From assembly GCF_003852235.1 (NCBI RefSeq), contig NZ_CP027732.1:3534001-3598000 (forward strand): DNA of 64,000 nucleotides, given 5' to 3'. The stretch is from Pseudomonas sp. R4-35-07 (GTDB taxonomy: Bacteria; Pseudomonadota; Gammaproteobacteria; Pseudomonadales; Pseudomonadaceae). The position numbers and the translations under genes were made by a program. The notes under the pieces were generated by a model. It did not search any database. It was given only the letters and a program-made list of their open reading frames with translations, and had not been told where the DNA came from. Shown here one piece after another: positions 8,042 to 17,103 of the stretch. Within the stretch, counting starts at the first letter, position 1. The number at the start of each line of letters is the position of its first letter.

Positions 8042-8617
8042 TTAGATCACCACGTTGCGCACAAAACGCACGGTCAGCTCGCCATCGTTGCGATAGCCAT
8101 GTACCTGACGACTGGCAAACATATAGAACTCACCGGCGGCGACGCGCTTTTCTTCTTCGCCCACCAACAGGGTGAGGCAGCCTTCGAACACAAACAGTTG
8201 CACGCTCCAGCCGTCCGGGTCGGGGTCCGGGCTGTAGCGGTCACCCGGTGCCAAGTGCATCTCCCACAGTTCGACTTCACGCCGTGCCGTGGCCTTGGCC
8301 AGCAACACGGCTTTGCTGCCGGGGATATCACCCGCCCAGGCCAGCTCGTTGATGCGGCTGTGGTCGGCGGCATCCGGCGCCTGGATCAAATCGCTGAAGG
8401 CGACATCCAATGCCTCCGCGACGCGGTCGAGGGTCGACAGGCTGACATTCTTCTCCCCCGCCTCGATCGCCACCAGCATGCGCCGGCTGACCCCGGATCT
8501 TTCCGAAAGCGCGGTTTGGCTGAGGTCGGCGGCATGGCGCAGGCGACGCACGTTCTGGCTGACGTGTTGCAGGACCGAAGCCCGGTGTGGATTTTCTTTG
8601 TGCACTATATTGCTCAA
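8042..8617 (-). CDS. XRE-family transcriptional regulator with C-terminal cupin domain
   Basis: The 191-residue protein has an N-terminal helix-turn-helix (NVRRLRHAADLSQTALSERS then GVSRRMLVAIEAGEKNVSLSTL, about 22-62) and a C-terminal cupin (WEMHLAPGDRY, then VFEGCLTLLVGEEEKRVAAG and FYMFASRQVHGYRN). Such proteins sense a small ligand through the cupin and repress neighbouring genes. It is divergent from the EamA exporter with a 12-base perfect palindrome between them, so it probably controls the exporter and itself. The start is uncertain: the longest frame begins with TTG at 8617, and a GTG at 8605 is the alternative. Confidence 0.85.
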   Translation of the reverse strand: MSNIVHKENPHRASVLQHVSQNVRRLRHAADLSQTALSERSGVSRRMLVAIEAGEKNVSLSTLDRVAEALDVAFSDLIQAPDAADHSRINELAWAGDIPGSKAVLLAKATARREVELWEMHLAPGDRYSPDPDPDGWSVQLFVFEGCLTLLVGEEEKRVAAGEFYMFASRQVHGYRNDGELTVRFVRNVVI

Positions 8618-8630
8618 TGGGTGGGTGTGC

Positions 8631-8642
8631 GCAGTATACTGC
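8631..8642. promoter_or_regulatory. Palindrome in the divergent regulator/exporter region
   Basis: GCAGTATACTGC is a perfect 12-base palindrome midway between the XRE-cupin regulator and the EamA gene. It contains TATACT, which could serve as the -10 element for the exporter, so a repressor bound there would block transcription. The assignment as the regulator's operator is inferred from position. Confidence 0.5.
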
Positions 8643-8697
8643 CCAGCGTGCGGCGCATTGTGCGGTCCGTGCCTTTCCCTTGCAAGACCGAGCCGCC

Positions 8698-9627
8698 ATG
8701 ACTGCCCCGAACTCCCCTCCGCGTTTCAATCGCTTGAGCAAAGCCGAATGCATCCTGGTGGTGATCACCATGATCTGGGGCGCCACCTTTTTGCTGGTGC
8801 AGCATGCCATGGCGGTCAGCGGGCCGATGTTTTTCGTCGGCCTGCGGTTTGCGGCGGCGGCCATTGTGGTTGGCGTTTTTTCCTTGCGTACTTTGCGCGA
8901 CCTGACCCTGTTCGAGTTGAAAGCCGGGGTGTTCATCGGCGTGGCGATCATGTTCGGCTACGGCTTGCAGACCATTGGCCTGCAGAGCATTCCGAGCAGC
9001 CAGTCGGCGTTTATCACCGCGTTGTATGTGCCGTTCGTGCCGTTATTGCAATGGCTGGTACTGGGGCGGCGCCCGGCACTGCTGCCAAGTATTGGCATCA
9101 TGCTGGCGTTTACCGGATTGATGCTGTTAACCGGGCCGGCCGGCGCTTCTTTCAATTTCAGCCCCGGTGAAATCGCCACGCTGATCTGCGCAATGGCGGT
9201 AGCCGCCGAAATCATTCTGATCAGCGCTTATGCCGGGCAAGTGGATGTGCGTCGGGTGACCGTGGTGCAGCTGGCCACGGCGTCGCTGTTGTCGTTCCTG
9301 ATGGTGGTGCCGATGGGCGAGGCATTACCGGGCTTTTCGTGGTTGCTGCTGTTCAGTGCAGTGGGCCTGGGCTTGACCAGCGCGGTGATCCAGGTGGCGA
9401 TGAACTGGGCGCAGCAGAGTGTTTCGCCGACCCGGGCTACCCTGATCTATGCCGGCGAGCCAGTGTGGGCGGGCGTGGTCGGTCGGCTTGCCGGCGAGCG
9501 ATTCCCGCCGATTGCGATGGTAGGAGCGGCGTTGATTGTGCTGGCGGTGATTGTGAGTGAGATGAAGAGGAGCAGCCCTAAAGTTGTTGATGCCAGGGCC
9601 GAAGTTGAAGGGGAAAGTCAGGGGTGA
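8698..9627 (+). CDS. EamA/DMT-family membrane exporter
   Basis: A 309-residue integral membrane protein with ten predicted helices in two EamA repeats. The first begins ILVVITMIWGATFLLVQHAM near residue 19; the second ends with NWAQQSVSPTRATLIYAGEP followed by VWAGVVGRLAGERF. Family members export amino acids, metabolites or drugs. The substrate is not recognisable. I start at the ATG at 8698 (MTAPNSPP); the frame is open upstream to 8587, but that part is cysteine-rich and overlaps the promoter palindrome. It is divergent from an XRE-cupin regulator that probably controls it. Confidence 0.85.
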   Translation: MTAPNSPPRFNRLSKAECILVVITMIWGATFLLVQHAMAVSGPMFFVGLRFAAAAIVVGVFSLRTLRDLTLFELKAGVFIGVAIMFGYGLQTIGLQSIPSSQSAFITALYVPFVPLLQWLVLGRRPALLPSIGIMLAFTGLMLLTGPAGASFNFSPGEIATLICAMAVAAEIILISAYAGQVDVRRVTVVQLATASLLSFLMVVPMGEALPGFSWLLLFSAVGLGLTSAVIQVAMNWAQQSVSPTRATLIYAGEPVWAGVVGRLAGERFPPIAMVGAALIVLAVIVSEMKRSSPKVVDARAEVEGESQG

Positions 9628-9633
9628 TGTTTT

Positions 9634-9702
9634 GAGCTGCAAGCTACAAGCTGCAAGAAATACGCGGTCGGCTATTCTCTTGCAGCTTGCAGCTTGTAGC
9701 TG
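9634..9702. repeat. Long imperfect inverted repeat (AAGCTGCAAG family)
   Basis: The arms are built from AGCTACAAGCTGCAAG-type units and its complement (CTTGCAGCTTGCAGCTTGT), with a loop of about 21 bases. A related element occurs at 44835-44916. It follows the EamA stop by a few bases and could act as a transcription terminator or mRNA-stabilising hairpin. It is unrelated to the REPINs. Confidence 0.75.
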
Positions 9703-9801
9703 TTTTCCACTGCTCTTGTAGGATCCTGCCACATCTTGCCGTTTGGTGATCGAGAAAGCGGCACGTATGATGCATCCCAAACTCCCGCAGATTAGAAGCC
9801 T

Positions 9802-12726
9802 ATGTCCCTGATAGTTCTACTGCTTCTGCCATTCATTGGCAGCTGTCTGGCGGCCTTGCTGCCGCACAACGCACGCAACACCGAATCCTTGCTGGCTGGC
9901 CTGGTGGCCTTGGTCGGCACCATACAAGTCGCGCTGCTTTACCCCCAGATCGCCCATGGCGGCGTGATCCGTGAAGAATTCATGTGGTTACCCAGCCTCG
10001 GCCTGAATTTCGTGCTGCGCATGGATGGCTTCGCCTGGCTGTTCTCGATGCTGGTGCTGGGCATCGGCACGCTGGTGTCGCTGTATGCGCGTTACTACAT
10101 GTCGCCGGACGACCCGGTGCCACGTTTTTTCGCGTTTTTCCTGGCCTTCATGGGCGCCATGCTCGGCCTGGTGATTTCCGGCAACCTGATCCAGATCGTG
10201 TTTTTCTGGGAACTGACCAGCCTGTTCTCGTTCCTGTTGATCGGTTACTGGCACCACCGCGCCGATGCCAGGCGCGGTGCCTACATGGCGTTGATGGTCA
10301 CCGGCGCGGGCGGCCTGTGCCTGTTGGCCGGGGTGATGTTGCTCGGGCATATCGTCGGCAGCTATGACCTGGACCAGGTGCTGGCGGCGGGCGACCAGAT
10401 TCGCGCGCACTCGCTGTACCCGGCGATGCTCGCCCTGGTGCTGATCGGCGCCTTGAGCAAAAGCGCGCAGTTCCCCTTCCACTTCTGGCTGCCCCACGCC
10501 ATGGCGGCGCCAACGCCGGTGTCGGCCTATCTGCATTCGGCCACGATGGTGAAGGCCGGCGTGTTCCTGCTGGCCCGCCTGTGGCCATCGCTGTCGGGCA
10601 GCGAAGAATGGTTCTGGATCGTCGGCGGCGCCGGCGCCATTACCCTCCTCCTCGGCGCTTACTGCGCCATGTTTCAAAACGATCTCAAGGGCCTGCTGGC
10701 CTACTCCACCATCAGTCACCTGGGTCTGATCACCTTGCTGCTGGGCCTCAATAGCCCGCTGGCGGCTGTCGCGGCAGTGTTCCACATCCTCAACCACGCC
10801 ACGTTCAAGGCCTCGCTGTTCATGGCCGCGGGCATCATCGACCACGAAAGCGGCACGCGGGATATCCGCAAGCTCAGTGGGTTGGTGCGCCTGATCCCGT
10901 TCACCGCGACCCTGGCGATGGTGGCCAGTGCCTCGATGGCCGGCGTGCCATTGCTCAATGGCTTCTTGTCCAAAGAGATGTTCTTCGCCGAAACGGTGTT
11001 TATCTCGGCGACAAAATGGGTGGAAATCACGCTGCCGTTGATCGCGACCATCGCCGGCACCTTCAGCGTGGCCTATGCGTTGCGGTTTACCGTGGATGTG
11101 TTCTTCGGCCCGCCTGCCACCAACTTGCCCCACACGCCCCACGAACCCCCGCGCTGGATGCGCGCGCCGGTTGAGCTGTTGGTGTTCACCTGCCTGCTGG
11201 TGGGGATTTTCCCGGCCCAGATGGTCGGCTCGATCCTCGCCGCCGCCGCGTTGCCCGTAGTGGGCGGCGTGCTGCCCGAGTACAGCCTGGCGATCTGGCA
11301 CGGCTGGAACGCTCCGTTGATCATGAGCCTGGTGGCCATGTGCGGCGGTGTGGTGCTGTACCTGATGCTGCGCAAACAACTCAAGCGTGGCCGCTTCGCC
11401 TACCCGCCCCTGGTCGGCTATTTCAACGGCAAGCGCGGCTTCGAGCGCTGCCTGGTGCTGATGATGCGCGGCGTGCGTCGCCTGGAAAAACGCATCAGCA
11501 CCAAGCGCCTGCAAACCCAATTGTTCCTGCTGGTGATCGTCGCGGTGATCGGCGCCATGATCCCCATGTTCAACAGCGGCCTGAGCTGGGGCGACCGGCC
11601 GAAAATCCCCGGTTCCATCGTGTTCGTCACCCTGTGGTTGCTGGCGATTGCCTGCGCGCTGGGCGCCGCCTGGCAGGCCAAGTACCACCGGCTGGCGGCC
11701 CTCACCATGGTCAGCGTGTGCGGCCTGATGACCTGCATTACCTTTGTGTGGTTCTCGGCGCCGGACCTGGCGCTGACGCAACTGGTGGTGGAAGTGGTGA
11801 CCACCGTGCTGATCCTGCTCGGCCTGCGCTGGCTGCCACGGCGGATCGAAGAAGTCTCGCCGCTGCCCAGCTCGCTGCGCAAGGCGCGTATCCGGCGCCT
11901 GCGCGACTTTCTGCTGTCCACTGTGGTGGGCGGCGGTATGGCGCTGCTGTCTTACGCGATGCTGACCCGCCAGACGCCCAACGATATCTCCTCGTTCTAC
12001 CTCAGCCGCGCCCTGCCCGAGGGCGGCGGCAGCAATGTGGTGAACGTGATGCTGGTGGACTTCCGCGGCTTCGACACCCTTGGCGAGATCACCGTGCTCG
12101 GCGCGGTGGCGCTGACCGTGTACGCGCTGCTGCGGCGCTTCCGCCCGTCGAAAGAAAGCATGGAACTGCCGCCTCAACAGCGCCAGCTCGCGCCCGATGT
12201 CGCCACCGACCTGGTCAACCCGCGCCAGGCCAGCGACACCGCCCTGGGCTTCATGATGGTGCCGGCGGTGCTGGTGCGCCTGCTGTTGCCGATAGCGCTG
12301 GTGGTGTCGTTCTACCTGTTCATGCGCGGCCATAACCAACCGGGCGGCGGCTTTGTCGCGGGGTTGGTGATGTCGGTGGCGTTCATCCTGCAATACATGG
12401 TGGCCGGTACCCAGTGGGTCGAGGCGCAGATGAGCCTGCGGCCGATGCGCTGGATGGGTTTCGGCCTGCTGTCGGCGACCCTCACCGGGCTTGGTGCGTT
12501 GTTCGCCGGATACCCGTTCCTCACCACCCATACCTGGCACCTGAGCGTGCCGATGCTGGGCGATATCCATGTCGCCAGCGCATTGTTTTTCGACGTCGGC
12601 GTCTACGCCATGGTCGTCGGTTCGACCCTGCTGATGCTCACCGCCCTCGGCCACCAATCGGTGCGCGCGCACAAACCGAGCAACCAGCTCAAAGCCGTCG
12701 CCAACCCACAAGGAGCTGCCGCCTGA
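9802..12726 (+). CDS. phaA: Monovalent cation/proton antiporter subunit A (MrpA/PhaA with fused B domain)
   Basis: Largest membrane subunit of an Mrp-type antiporter that exchanges sodium or potassium for protons. It is 974 residues long. The first 500 residues resemble complex I proton-pumping subunits (VFFWELTSLFSFLLIGYWH, then KSAQFPFHFWLPHAMAAPTP, then LLAYSTISHLGLIT). The tail after about residue 650 (TFVWFSAPDLALTQLVVEVV, MRGHNQPGGGFVAGL) is the MrpB-like part, so A and B are fused as in group 2 operons. It begins a run of six genes with no gaps. The stop shares a base with the next start. Confidence 0.95.
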   Translation: MSLIVLLLLPFIGSCLAALLPHNARNTESLLAGLVALVGTIQVALLYPQIAHGGVIREEFMWLPSLGLNFVLRMDGFAWLFSMLVLGIGTLVSLYARYYMSPDDPVPRFFAFFLAFMGAMLGLVISGNLIQIVFFWELTSLFSFLLIGYWHHRADARRGAYMALMVTGAGGLCLLAGVMLLGHIVGSYDLDQVLAAGDQIRAHSLYPAMLALVLIGALSKSAQFPFHFWLPHAMAAPTPVSAYLHSATMVKAGVFLLARLWPSLSGSEEWFWIVGGAGAITLLLGAYCAMFQNDLKGLLAYSTISHLGLITLLLGLNSPLAAVAAVFHILNHATFKASLFMAAGIIDHESGTRDIRKLSGLVRLIPFTATLAMVASASMAGVPLLNGFLSKEMFFAETVFISATKWVEITLPLIATIAGTFSVAYALRFTVDVFFGPPATNLPHTPHEPPRWMRAPVELLVFTCLLVGIFPAQMVGSILAAAALPVVGGVLPEYSLAIWHGWNAPLIMSLVAMCGGVVLYLMLRKQLKRGRFAYPPLVGYFNGKRGFERCLVLMMRGVRRLEKRISTKRLQTQLFLLVIVAVIGAMIPMFNSGLSWGDRPKIPGSIVFVTLWLLAIACALGAAWQAKYHRLAALTMVSVCGLMTCITFVWFSAPDLALTQLVVEVVTTVLILLGLRWLPRRIEEVSPLPSSLRKARIRRLRDFLLSTVVGGGMALLSYAMLTRQTPNDISSFYLSRALPEGGGSNVVNVMLVDFRGFDTLGEITVLGAVALTVYALLRRFRPSKESMELPPQQRQLAPDVATDLVNPRQASDTALGFMMVPAVLVRLLLPIALVVSFYLFMRGHNQPGGGFVAGLVMSVAFILQYMVAGTQWVEAQMSLRPMRWMGFGLLSATLTGLGALFAGYPFLTTHTWHLSVPMLGDIHVASALFFDVGVYAMVVGSTLLMLTALGHQSVRAHKPSNQLKAVANPQGAAA

Positions 12727-13070
12727 TGGAAGAAGTCATTGCAATTGCCATTGGGGTGCTGGCAGCCTCCGGCGTCTGGTTGATCCTGCGGCCACGGACA
12801 TTCCAGGTGGTGATGGGCCTGTGCCTGTTGTCCTACGGCGTCAACCTGTTCATTTTCAGCATGGGCAGCCTGTTTATCGGCAAGGAGCCAATCATCAAGG
12901 ACGGCGTGCCCCAGGACCTGCTCAACTACACCGACCCCCTGCCCCAGGCACTGGTGCTCACGGCGATCGTGATCAGCTTCGCCATGACCGCGTTGTTCCT
13001 GGTGGTGCTGCTGGCCTCCCGGGGCCTGACCGGTACCGACCATGTGGATGGCCGGGAGCCCAAGGCATGA
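12726..13070 (+). CDS. phaC: Cation/proton antiporter subunit C
   Basis: A 114-residue membrane protein of the MrpC/NuoK-like family with three helices. Typical segments are FQVVMGLCLLSYGVNLFIFS and DPLPQALVLTAIVISFAMTA. Its ATG overlaps the phaA stop by one base (TGATG) and its own stop overlaps the next start (ATGA), so expression is coupled within the operon. It assembles with subunits A and D in the inner membrane. Confidence 0.95.
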   Translation: MEEVIAIAIGVLAASGVWLILRPRTFQVVMGLCLLSYGVNLFIFSMGSLFIGKEPIIKDGVPQDLLNYTDPLPQALVLTAIVISFAMTALFLVVLLASRGLTGTDHVDGREPKA

Positions 13071-14749
13071 ATTGGGTCAATCAACTGATCGTTGCGCCGA
13101 TCCTGCTCCCCTTGCTGACCGCCGCGCTAATGCTGATGCTCGGCGAGAAACGCCGCCCGCTGAAGGCAAAAATCAATCTGGTCTCGAGCATGCTGGGGCT
13201 GGGCATCGCCGTGCTGCTGTTGTACTGGACCCAAAAAGGCGGCCCCGGCTCGATCGGCGTGTACCTGCCGGGCAACTGGCAAGTGCCGTTCGGCATCGTG
13301 CTGGTGGTGGACCAACTGTCGGCGCTGATGCTGGTGCTGACCGGGATCATCGGCGTGAGCGCGCTGCTGTTCGCCATGGCCCGCTGGGACCGTGCCGGCA
13401 CCAGTTTCCATGCGCTGTTCCAGGTGCAGATGATGGGCCTGTACGGCGCCTTCCTCACCGCTGACCTGTTCAATCTGTTCGTGTTTTTCGAGGTGCTGCT
13501 GGCGGCGTCCTACGGCTTGATGCTGCACGGTTCGGGCCGCGCGCGGGTGTCGTCGGGGCTGCATTACATCGCAATCAACCTGCTGGCGTCGTCGCTGTTC
13601 CTGATTGGCGCGGCGATGATCTACGGGGTCACCGGCACGCTGAACTTCGCTGACCTGGCGCTGAAAATCCCGCTGGTGCCGGAGGCCGATCGCGGCCTGC
13701 TGCACGCCGGTGCGGCGATCCTGGCCACCGCATTCCTGGCCAAGGCCGGTATGTGGCCGCTGAACTTCTGGCTGGCCCCGGCCTACTCTTCGGCCAGCGC
13801 GCCGGTGGCGGCGATGTTCGCGATCATGACCAAGGTGGGCGTGTACACCGTGCTGCGCTTGTGGACGCTGCTGTTCTCCGGCCAGGCCGGCGCTTCGGCG
13901 TTGTTTGGCGGTGACTGGCTGGTGTACGGCGGCATGGCCACGATTGTCTGCGCGGCACTGGCAATGCTCGCGGCGCAGCGCCTGGAACGCATGGCGAGCC
14001 TGAGCATTCTGGTCTCGGCCGGCATCCTGCTGTCGGCGGTGGGCTTTGCCCAGCCGAGCCTGACGGCGGGGGCGCTGTTTTATCTGGTCAGCTCCACCCT
14101 GGCGCTGAGCGCGTTGTTCCTGCTGGCTGAATTGATCGAACGTTCGCGCTCGGCCAATGACCTGCCGCTGGATGAAGAGATCGACGCACTGCCCAAGGCC
14201 ATGGAATCCCTGCATCCACGCCCCGGCGTCAACCTCGACGATGAGCAGAAAGCCGTGGTCGGCCAGGTGATTCCATGGACCATGGCGTTCCTGGGGTTGA
14301 GCTTTGTCGCTTGCGCGCTGCTGATCATTGGCATGCCACCGCTGTCCGGGTTTATCGGCAAGCTCAGTTTGTTAAGCGCGTTGGTCAACCCGCTGGGCCT
14401 GGGCAATGCGCTGGATGAACCGATTCGCCCGGCGGCCTGGGGCCTGGTGGCGCTGTTGATCCTGTCTGGCCTGGCCTCGCTGATCGCCTTCGCACGGCTC
14501 GGCATCCAGCGCTTCTGGACACCCGAAGAGCGCCCATCGCCCCTGCTGCGCCGCTACGAATGTATGCCGATCTTCCTGCTGCTGGGCCTGAGCATTGCGC
14601 TGACCTTCAAGGCCGAGCCCCTGATGCGCTACACCCTGGCCACCGCCAACAGCCTGAATAACCCTGAGCATTACGTAATGGCAGTGATGGCGACGCGTCC
14701 GGTCCCCAGCCCTGAAGCCAAGGCCGCGGCCCTGGAGGTGCAGCCATGA
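13067..14749 (+). CDS. phaD: Cation/proton antiporter subunit D
   Basis: A 560-residue proton-translocating subunit of the MrpD/NuoN type. Visible motifs are LYGAFLTADLFNLFVFFEVL, AKAGMWPLNFWLAPAYSSAS and MPPLSGFIGKLSL, which hold the lysine and proline residues of antiporter-like helices. The insert between about 445 and 480 (LPLDEEIDALPKAMESLHPR) is hydrophilic and probably a loop. It overlaps phaC and phaE by four bases each. Confidence 0.95.
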   Translation: MNWVNQLIVAPILLPLLTAALMLMLGEKRRPLKAKINLVSSMLGLGIAVLLLYWTQKGGPGSIGVYLPGNWQVPFGIVLVVDQLSALMLVLTGIIGVSALLFAMARWDRAGTSFHALFQVQMMGLYGAFLTADLFNLFVFFEVLLAASYGLMLHGSGRARVSSGLHYIAINLLASSLFLIGAAMIYGVTGTLNFADLALKIPLVPEADRGLLHAGAAILATAFLAKAGMWPLNFWLAPAYSSASAPVAAMFAIMTKVGVYTVLRLWTLLFSGQAGASALFGGDWLVYGGMATIVCAALAMLAAQRLERMASLSILVSAGILLSAVGFAQPSLTAGALFYLVSSTLALSALFLLAELIERSRSANDLPLDEEIDALPKAMESLHPRPGVNLDDEQKAVVGQVIPWTMAFLGLSFVACALLIIGMPPLSGFIGKLSLLSALVNPLGLGNALDEPIRPAAWGLVALLILSGLASLIAFARLGIQRFWTPEERPSPLLRRYECMPIFLLLGLSIALTFKAEPLMRYTLATANSLNNPEHYVMAVMATRPVPSPEAKAAALEVQP

Positions 14750-15234
14750 AACGCCTGTTTCCCGCGCCGTGGCTGTCGCTGGCCTTGTTGGGCTTATGGC
14801 TGGTGCTGAACCTGTCCATCAGCCCCGGCAACCTGCTGCTCGGTGCGCTGCTGGGCGTGCTTGCGCCATTGATGATGGCGCCACTGCGCCCGCAACCGAT
14901 CAGCCTGCGCCGTCCCGGCGTGATCCTGCGCCTGTTCCTGCTGGTGGGCCGCGACGTGATTGTCTCCAACCTGCAAGTGGCCTGGGGCGTCTTGACCTGC
15001 GGTTCACGCGCGCCGCGTTCGCGCTTTATCAAGATCCCCCTGGACCTGCGCAGCCCCAACGGCCTCGCGGCGCTGTCGATGATCACCACGGTGATCCCCG
15101 GCACCATCTGGTCCGAACTGGCGCTGGACCGTAGCATCCTGCTCTTGCACGTGTTCGACCTGGACGAGGAAGCGCCGTTTATCGCGCACTTCAAAGCCAC
15201 CTATGAGCGGCCCCTGATGGAGATCTTCGAATGA
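14746..15234 (+). CDS. phaE: Cation/proton antiporter subunit E
   Basis: A 162-residue MrpE-family membrane subunit: two N-terminal helices (WLSLALLGLWLVLNLSI) followed by a cytoplasmic domain with the conserved ALSMITTVIPGTIWSELA stretch. It is needed for stable assembly of Mrp complexes in studied systems. It overlaps both neighbours by four bases. Confidence 0.93.
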   Translation: MKRLFPAPWLSLALLGLWLVLNLSISPGNLLLGALLGVLAPLMMAPLRPQPISLRRPGVILRLFLLVGRDVIVSNLQVAWGVLTCGSRAPRSRFIKIPLDLRSPNGLAALSMITTVIPGTIWSELALDRSILLLHVFDLDEEAPFIAHFKATYERPLMEIFE

Positions 15235-15509
15235 GCGCCCTGCTCTCCAATGCGATCCTGTTCAGCCTGTTCCTATTTTCCCTGGCGATGGTGCTGACCT
15301 TGATCCGCCTGTTCAAAGGCCCCTCGGCCCAGGACCGGGTACTGGCGCTGGACTATCTGTACATCCTGGCGATGCTAATGATGCTGGTGCTGGGCATTCG
15401 CTATGCCAGTGACACCTACTTTGAAGCGGCGCTGTTGATTGCGCTGTTCGGCTTCGTCGGCTCGTTCGCCCTGGCCAAATTCCTGCTGCGTGGGGAGGTG
15501 ATTGAATGA
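15231..15509 (+). CDS. phaF: Cation/proton antiporter subunit F
   Basis: A small membrane subunit of 92 residues with three helices. The conserved region LIRLFKGPSAQDRVLALDYL followed by ALLIALFGFVGSFALAKFLL matches MrpF. It overlaps phaE and phaG by four bases each, so it is translated as part of the antiporter operon. Confidence 0.93.
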   Translation: MSALLSNAILFSLFLFSLAMVLTLIRLFKGPSAQDRVLALDYLYILAMLMMLVLGIRYASDTYFEAALLIALFGFVGSFALAKFLLRGEVIE

Positions 15510-15844
15510 TGCCGTTGTGGATGGAAATCGTCGTGGCGATACTGCTGGTGCTCAGCAGCGTGTTCGCGTTGATCGGAGCGATTGGTTTGCTGAGGATGAA
15601 AGACTTCTTCCAGCGCATGCACCCGCCAGCCCTGGCCTCGACCATTGGGGCGTGGTGCGTGGCATTGGCGTCGATTATCTATTTTTCGGTGCTCAAGTCC
15701 GGGCCGGTGTTGCACGGCTGGTTGATCCCGATTCTGTTGTCGATCACGGTGCCGGTGACCACCTTGCTATTGGCCCGTACCGCGTTGTTCCGCAAGCGCA
15801 TGGCCGGTGACGACGTGCCCGCCGAGGTCAGCAGCCGCCGCTGA
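15506..15844 (+). CDS. phaG: Cation/proton antiporter subunit G
   Basis: Last subunit of the antiporter, 112 residues, three membrane helices. Characteristic MrpG residues are GAIGLLRMKDFFQRMHPPAL and the later GWLIPILLSITVPVTTLLLA. The operon ends here and is followed three bases later by a REP hairpin that may terminate or protect the transcript. Confidence 0.93.
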   Translation: MMPLWMEIVVAILLVLSSVFALIGAIGLLRMKDFFQRMHPPALASTIGAWCVALASIIYFSVLKSGPVLHGWLIPILLSITVPVTTLLLARTALFRKRMAGDDVPAEVSSRR

Positions 15845-15847
15845 TTT

Positions 15848-15881
15848 AAAATGTGGGAGGGGGCTTGCCCCTCCCACATTT
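15848..15881. repeat. Solo REP hairpin after phaG
   Basis: A compact inverted repeat: AAATGTGGGAGGGG, a short loop containing CTTG, and CCCCTCCCACATTT. It looks like a REPIN collapsed to its outer arms. It sits between the end of the pha operon and the convergent acyl-CoA dehydrogenase gene, so it could work as a two-way terminator. Confidence 0.75.
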
Positions 15882-15920
15882 GGTTTTGTGCCAGGCGAAA
15901 GGTCTGGCCCCCCAACCTTT

Positions 15921-17039
15921 CTAGCCCAGTTGCTCACATAGAAATGCGCTGCTGGCGACCCTGGAAGTCGGGTGGAACGCCAACACACGCGTTGCCACCA
16001 GCAGATAGGCAACTTCTTCCGACGACATGAACGCCATGCCGCCCATGAGTTCGAAGGCACGCGTGCCAATACGATTGACCGCTTCCTGCACCGCGAAGCG
16101 TGTGGCCTGTGCACGCGCCAGGTCGGTGCGCAAGAAGCGGTTTTCGTCTATCGAAGTGGCCAACCCCTGCAACGCCATCGTCGCCCCTTGCAGATCGATC
16201 AGCAACAGCGCCCGGTCTTCCGGCGTCCCCTTACCGGCCGTCAAGGCGCGCGATGCCAACGCGGACGCCATGCCCAGGTAGGACGCCGCCGCCAGCAACT
16301 GGAACCAGATCGCAAACAAATGGTTACCCGTGCCCTGTTGATCCTCATCGAGCTGCTCATCCACGGTTTTGCTGAAATGCATCATGGACTCGGGAACCAC
16401 CAGGTTATTGAACCGCACCTCGTGACTGTCGGCCGCCTGCAAATGGGGAACAGACCAGAATGTTTTCCGCTCGATACAGGGATCCCCCGCCAACCCCGCG
16501 CCAATGCCAAGGTGCATCTGGCCTTGCGGATCAACGTAATTGACGCCAAACGTGATCACATCGAAGTGATGGGTCATGGTGCACGGTTTCTTGCTGCCAT
16601 TGAGCACATAGCCGTCGGCGGTTTTCTCCACGGCCATGGTTGACGCCAAAATATCCGAATGCGCACGTCCTTCGGCGAACCCGGACGCAACCAACAAGTC
16701 GTTGCGTGCAACGATGCTCAACAGTCCTTCAAGATCAGGAAAGAAATAACTGCCCGCCATCATGCCGGCGACGGTGTGGTGATGCATGGTCATCATCACC
16801 GCCAATGAAGGGCAGTGTGCGCCGACCCACGTATGCAACTGCGCCAACTTGCGCGCACTGACACCTCCTCCACCCAGTGTCTCAGCGATGGCAAGCCCAG
16901 GCCGGCCCACTGTTCGAAACAGATCGGCCAACCGTTGCGACTGTCCCCGTTCAAGCTCCAAAAGCGATGCGGATTCAAGGAAGGCTGCCATTTGCGGTAT
17001 CAGCTCAAAAGCCGTATTGCGTTCTTCTGTCAAAAACAT
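15921..17039 (-). CDS. Divergent acyl-CoA dehydrogenase-family protein paired with an OlsB-like acyltransferase
   Basis: The protein follows the acyl-CoA dehydrogenase fold: an N-terminal helical part (LADLFRTVGRPGLAIAETLG), a middle beta domain (ADGYVLNGSKKPCTMTHHFD) and C-terminal helices ending in CEQLG. The region where many family members have the catalytic YEGT glutamate reads AFHPTSR, so the usual base is missing there. The enzyme may be altered or use another residue. I use the ATG at 17039 (MFLTEERN, 372 residues, AAGGG about 11 bases upstream). A GTG at 17099, four bases after the upstream stop, would add 20 residues. It is the second gene of a two-gene operon with the N-acyltransferase, which suggests it modifies an acyl chain before or after transfer. 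The substrate is unknown. Confidence 0.7.
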   Translation of the reverse strand: MFLTEERNTAFELIPQMAAFLESASLLELERGQSQRLADLFRTVGRPGLAIAETLGGGGVSARKLAQLHTWVGAHCPSLAVMMTMHHHTVAGMMAGSYFFPDLEGLLSIVARNDLLVASGFAEGRAHSDILASTMAVEKTADGYVLNGSKKPCTMTHHFDVITFGVNYVDPQGQMHLGIGAGLAGDPCIERKTFWSVPHLQAADSHEVRFNNLVVPESMMHFSKTVDEQLDEDQQGTGNHLFAIWFQLLAAASYLGMASALASRALTAGKGTPEDRALLLIDLQGATMALQGLATSIDENRFLRTDLARAQATRFAVQEAVNRIGTRAFELMGGMAFMSSEEVAYLLVATRVLAFHPTSRVASSAFLCEQLG

Positions 17040-17103
17040 GTGCTTAAAACCCTTCAATGATTCGTGCAATATCCCAACCACACTCAACGGAGCGCCCACT
17101 TAT

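Noticed and set aside
9988..12711. 907-codon open frame on the minus strand opposite phaA
   Set aside because: It mirrors a strongly conserved membrane-protein gene in GC-rich DNA; its product is low-complexity (His, Gln, Arg, Ala rich) and matches nothing recognisable.
13127..14215. 362-codon minus-strand frame opposite phaD
   Set aside because: Shadow frame of an antiporter subunit gene.
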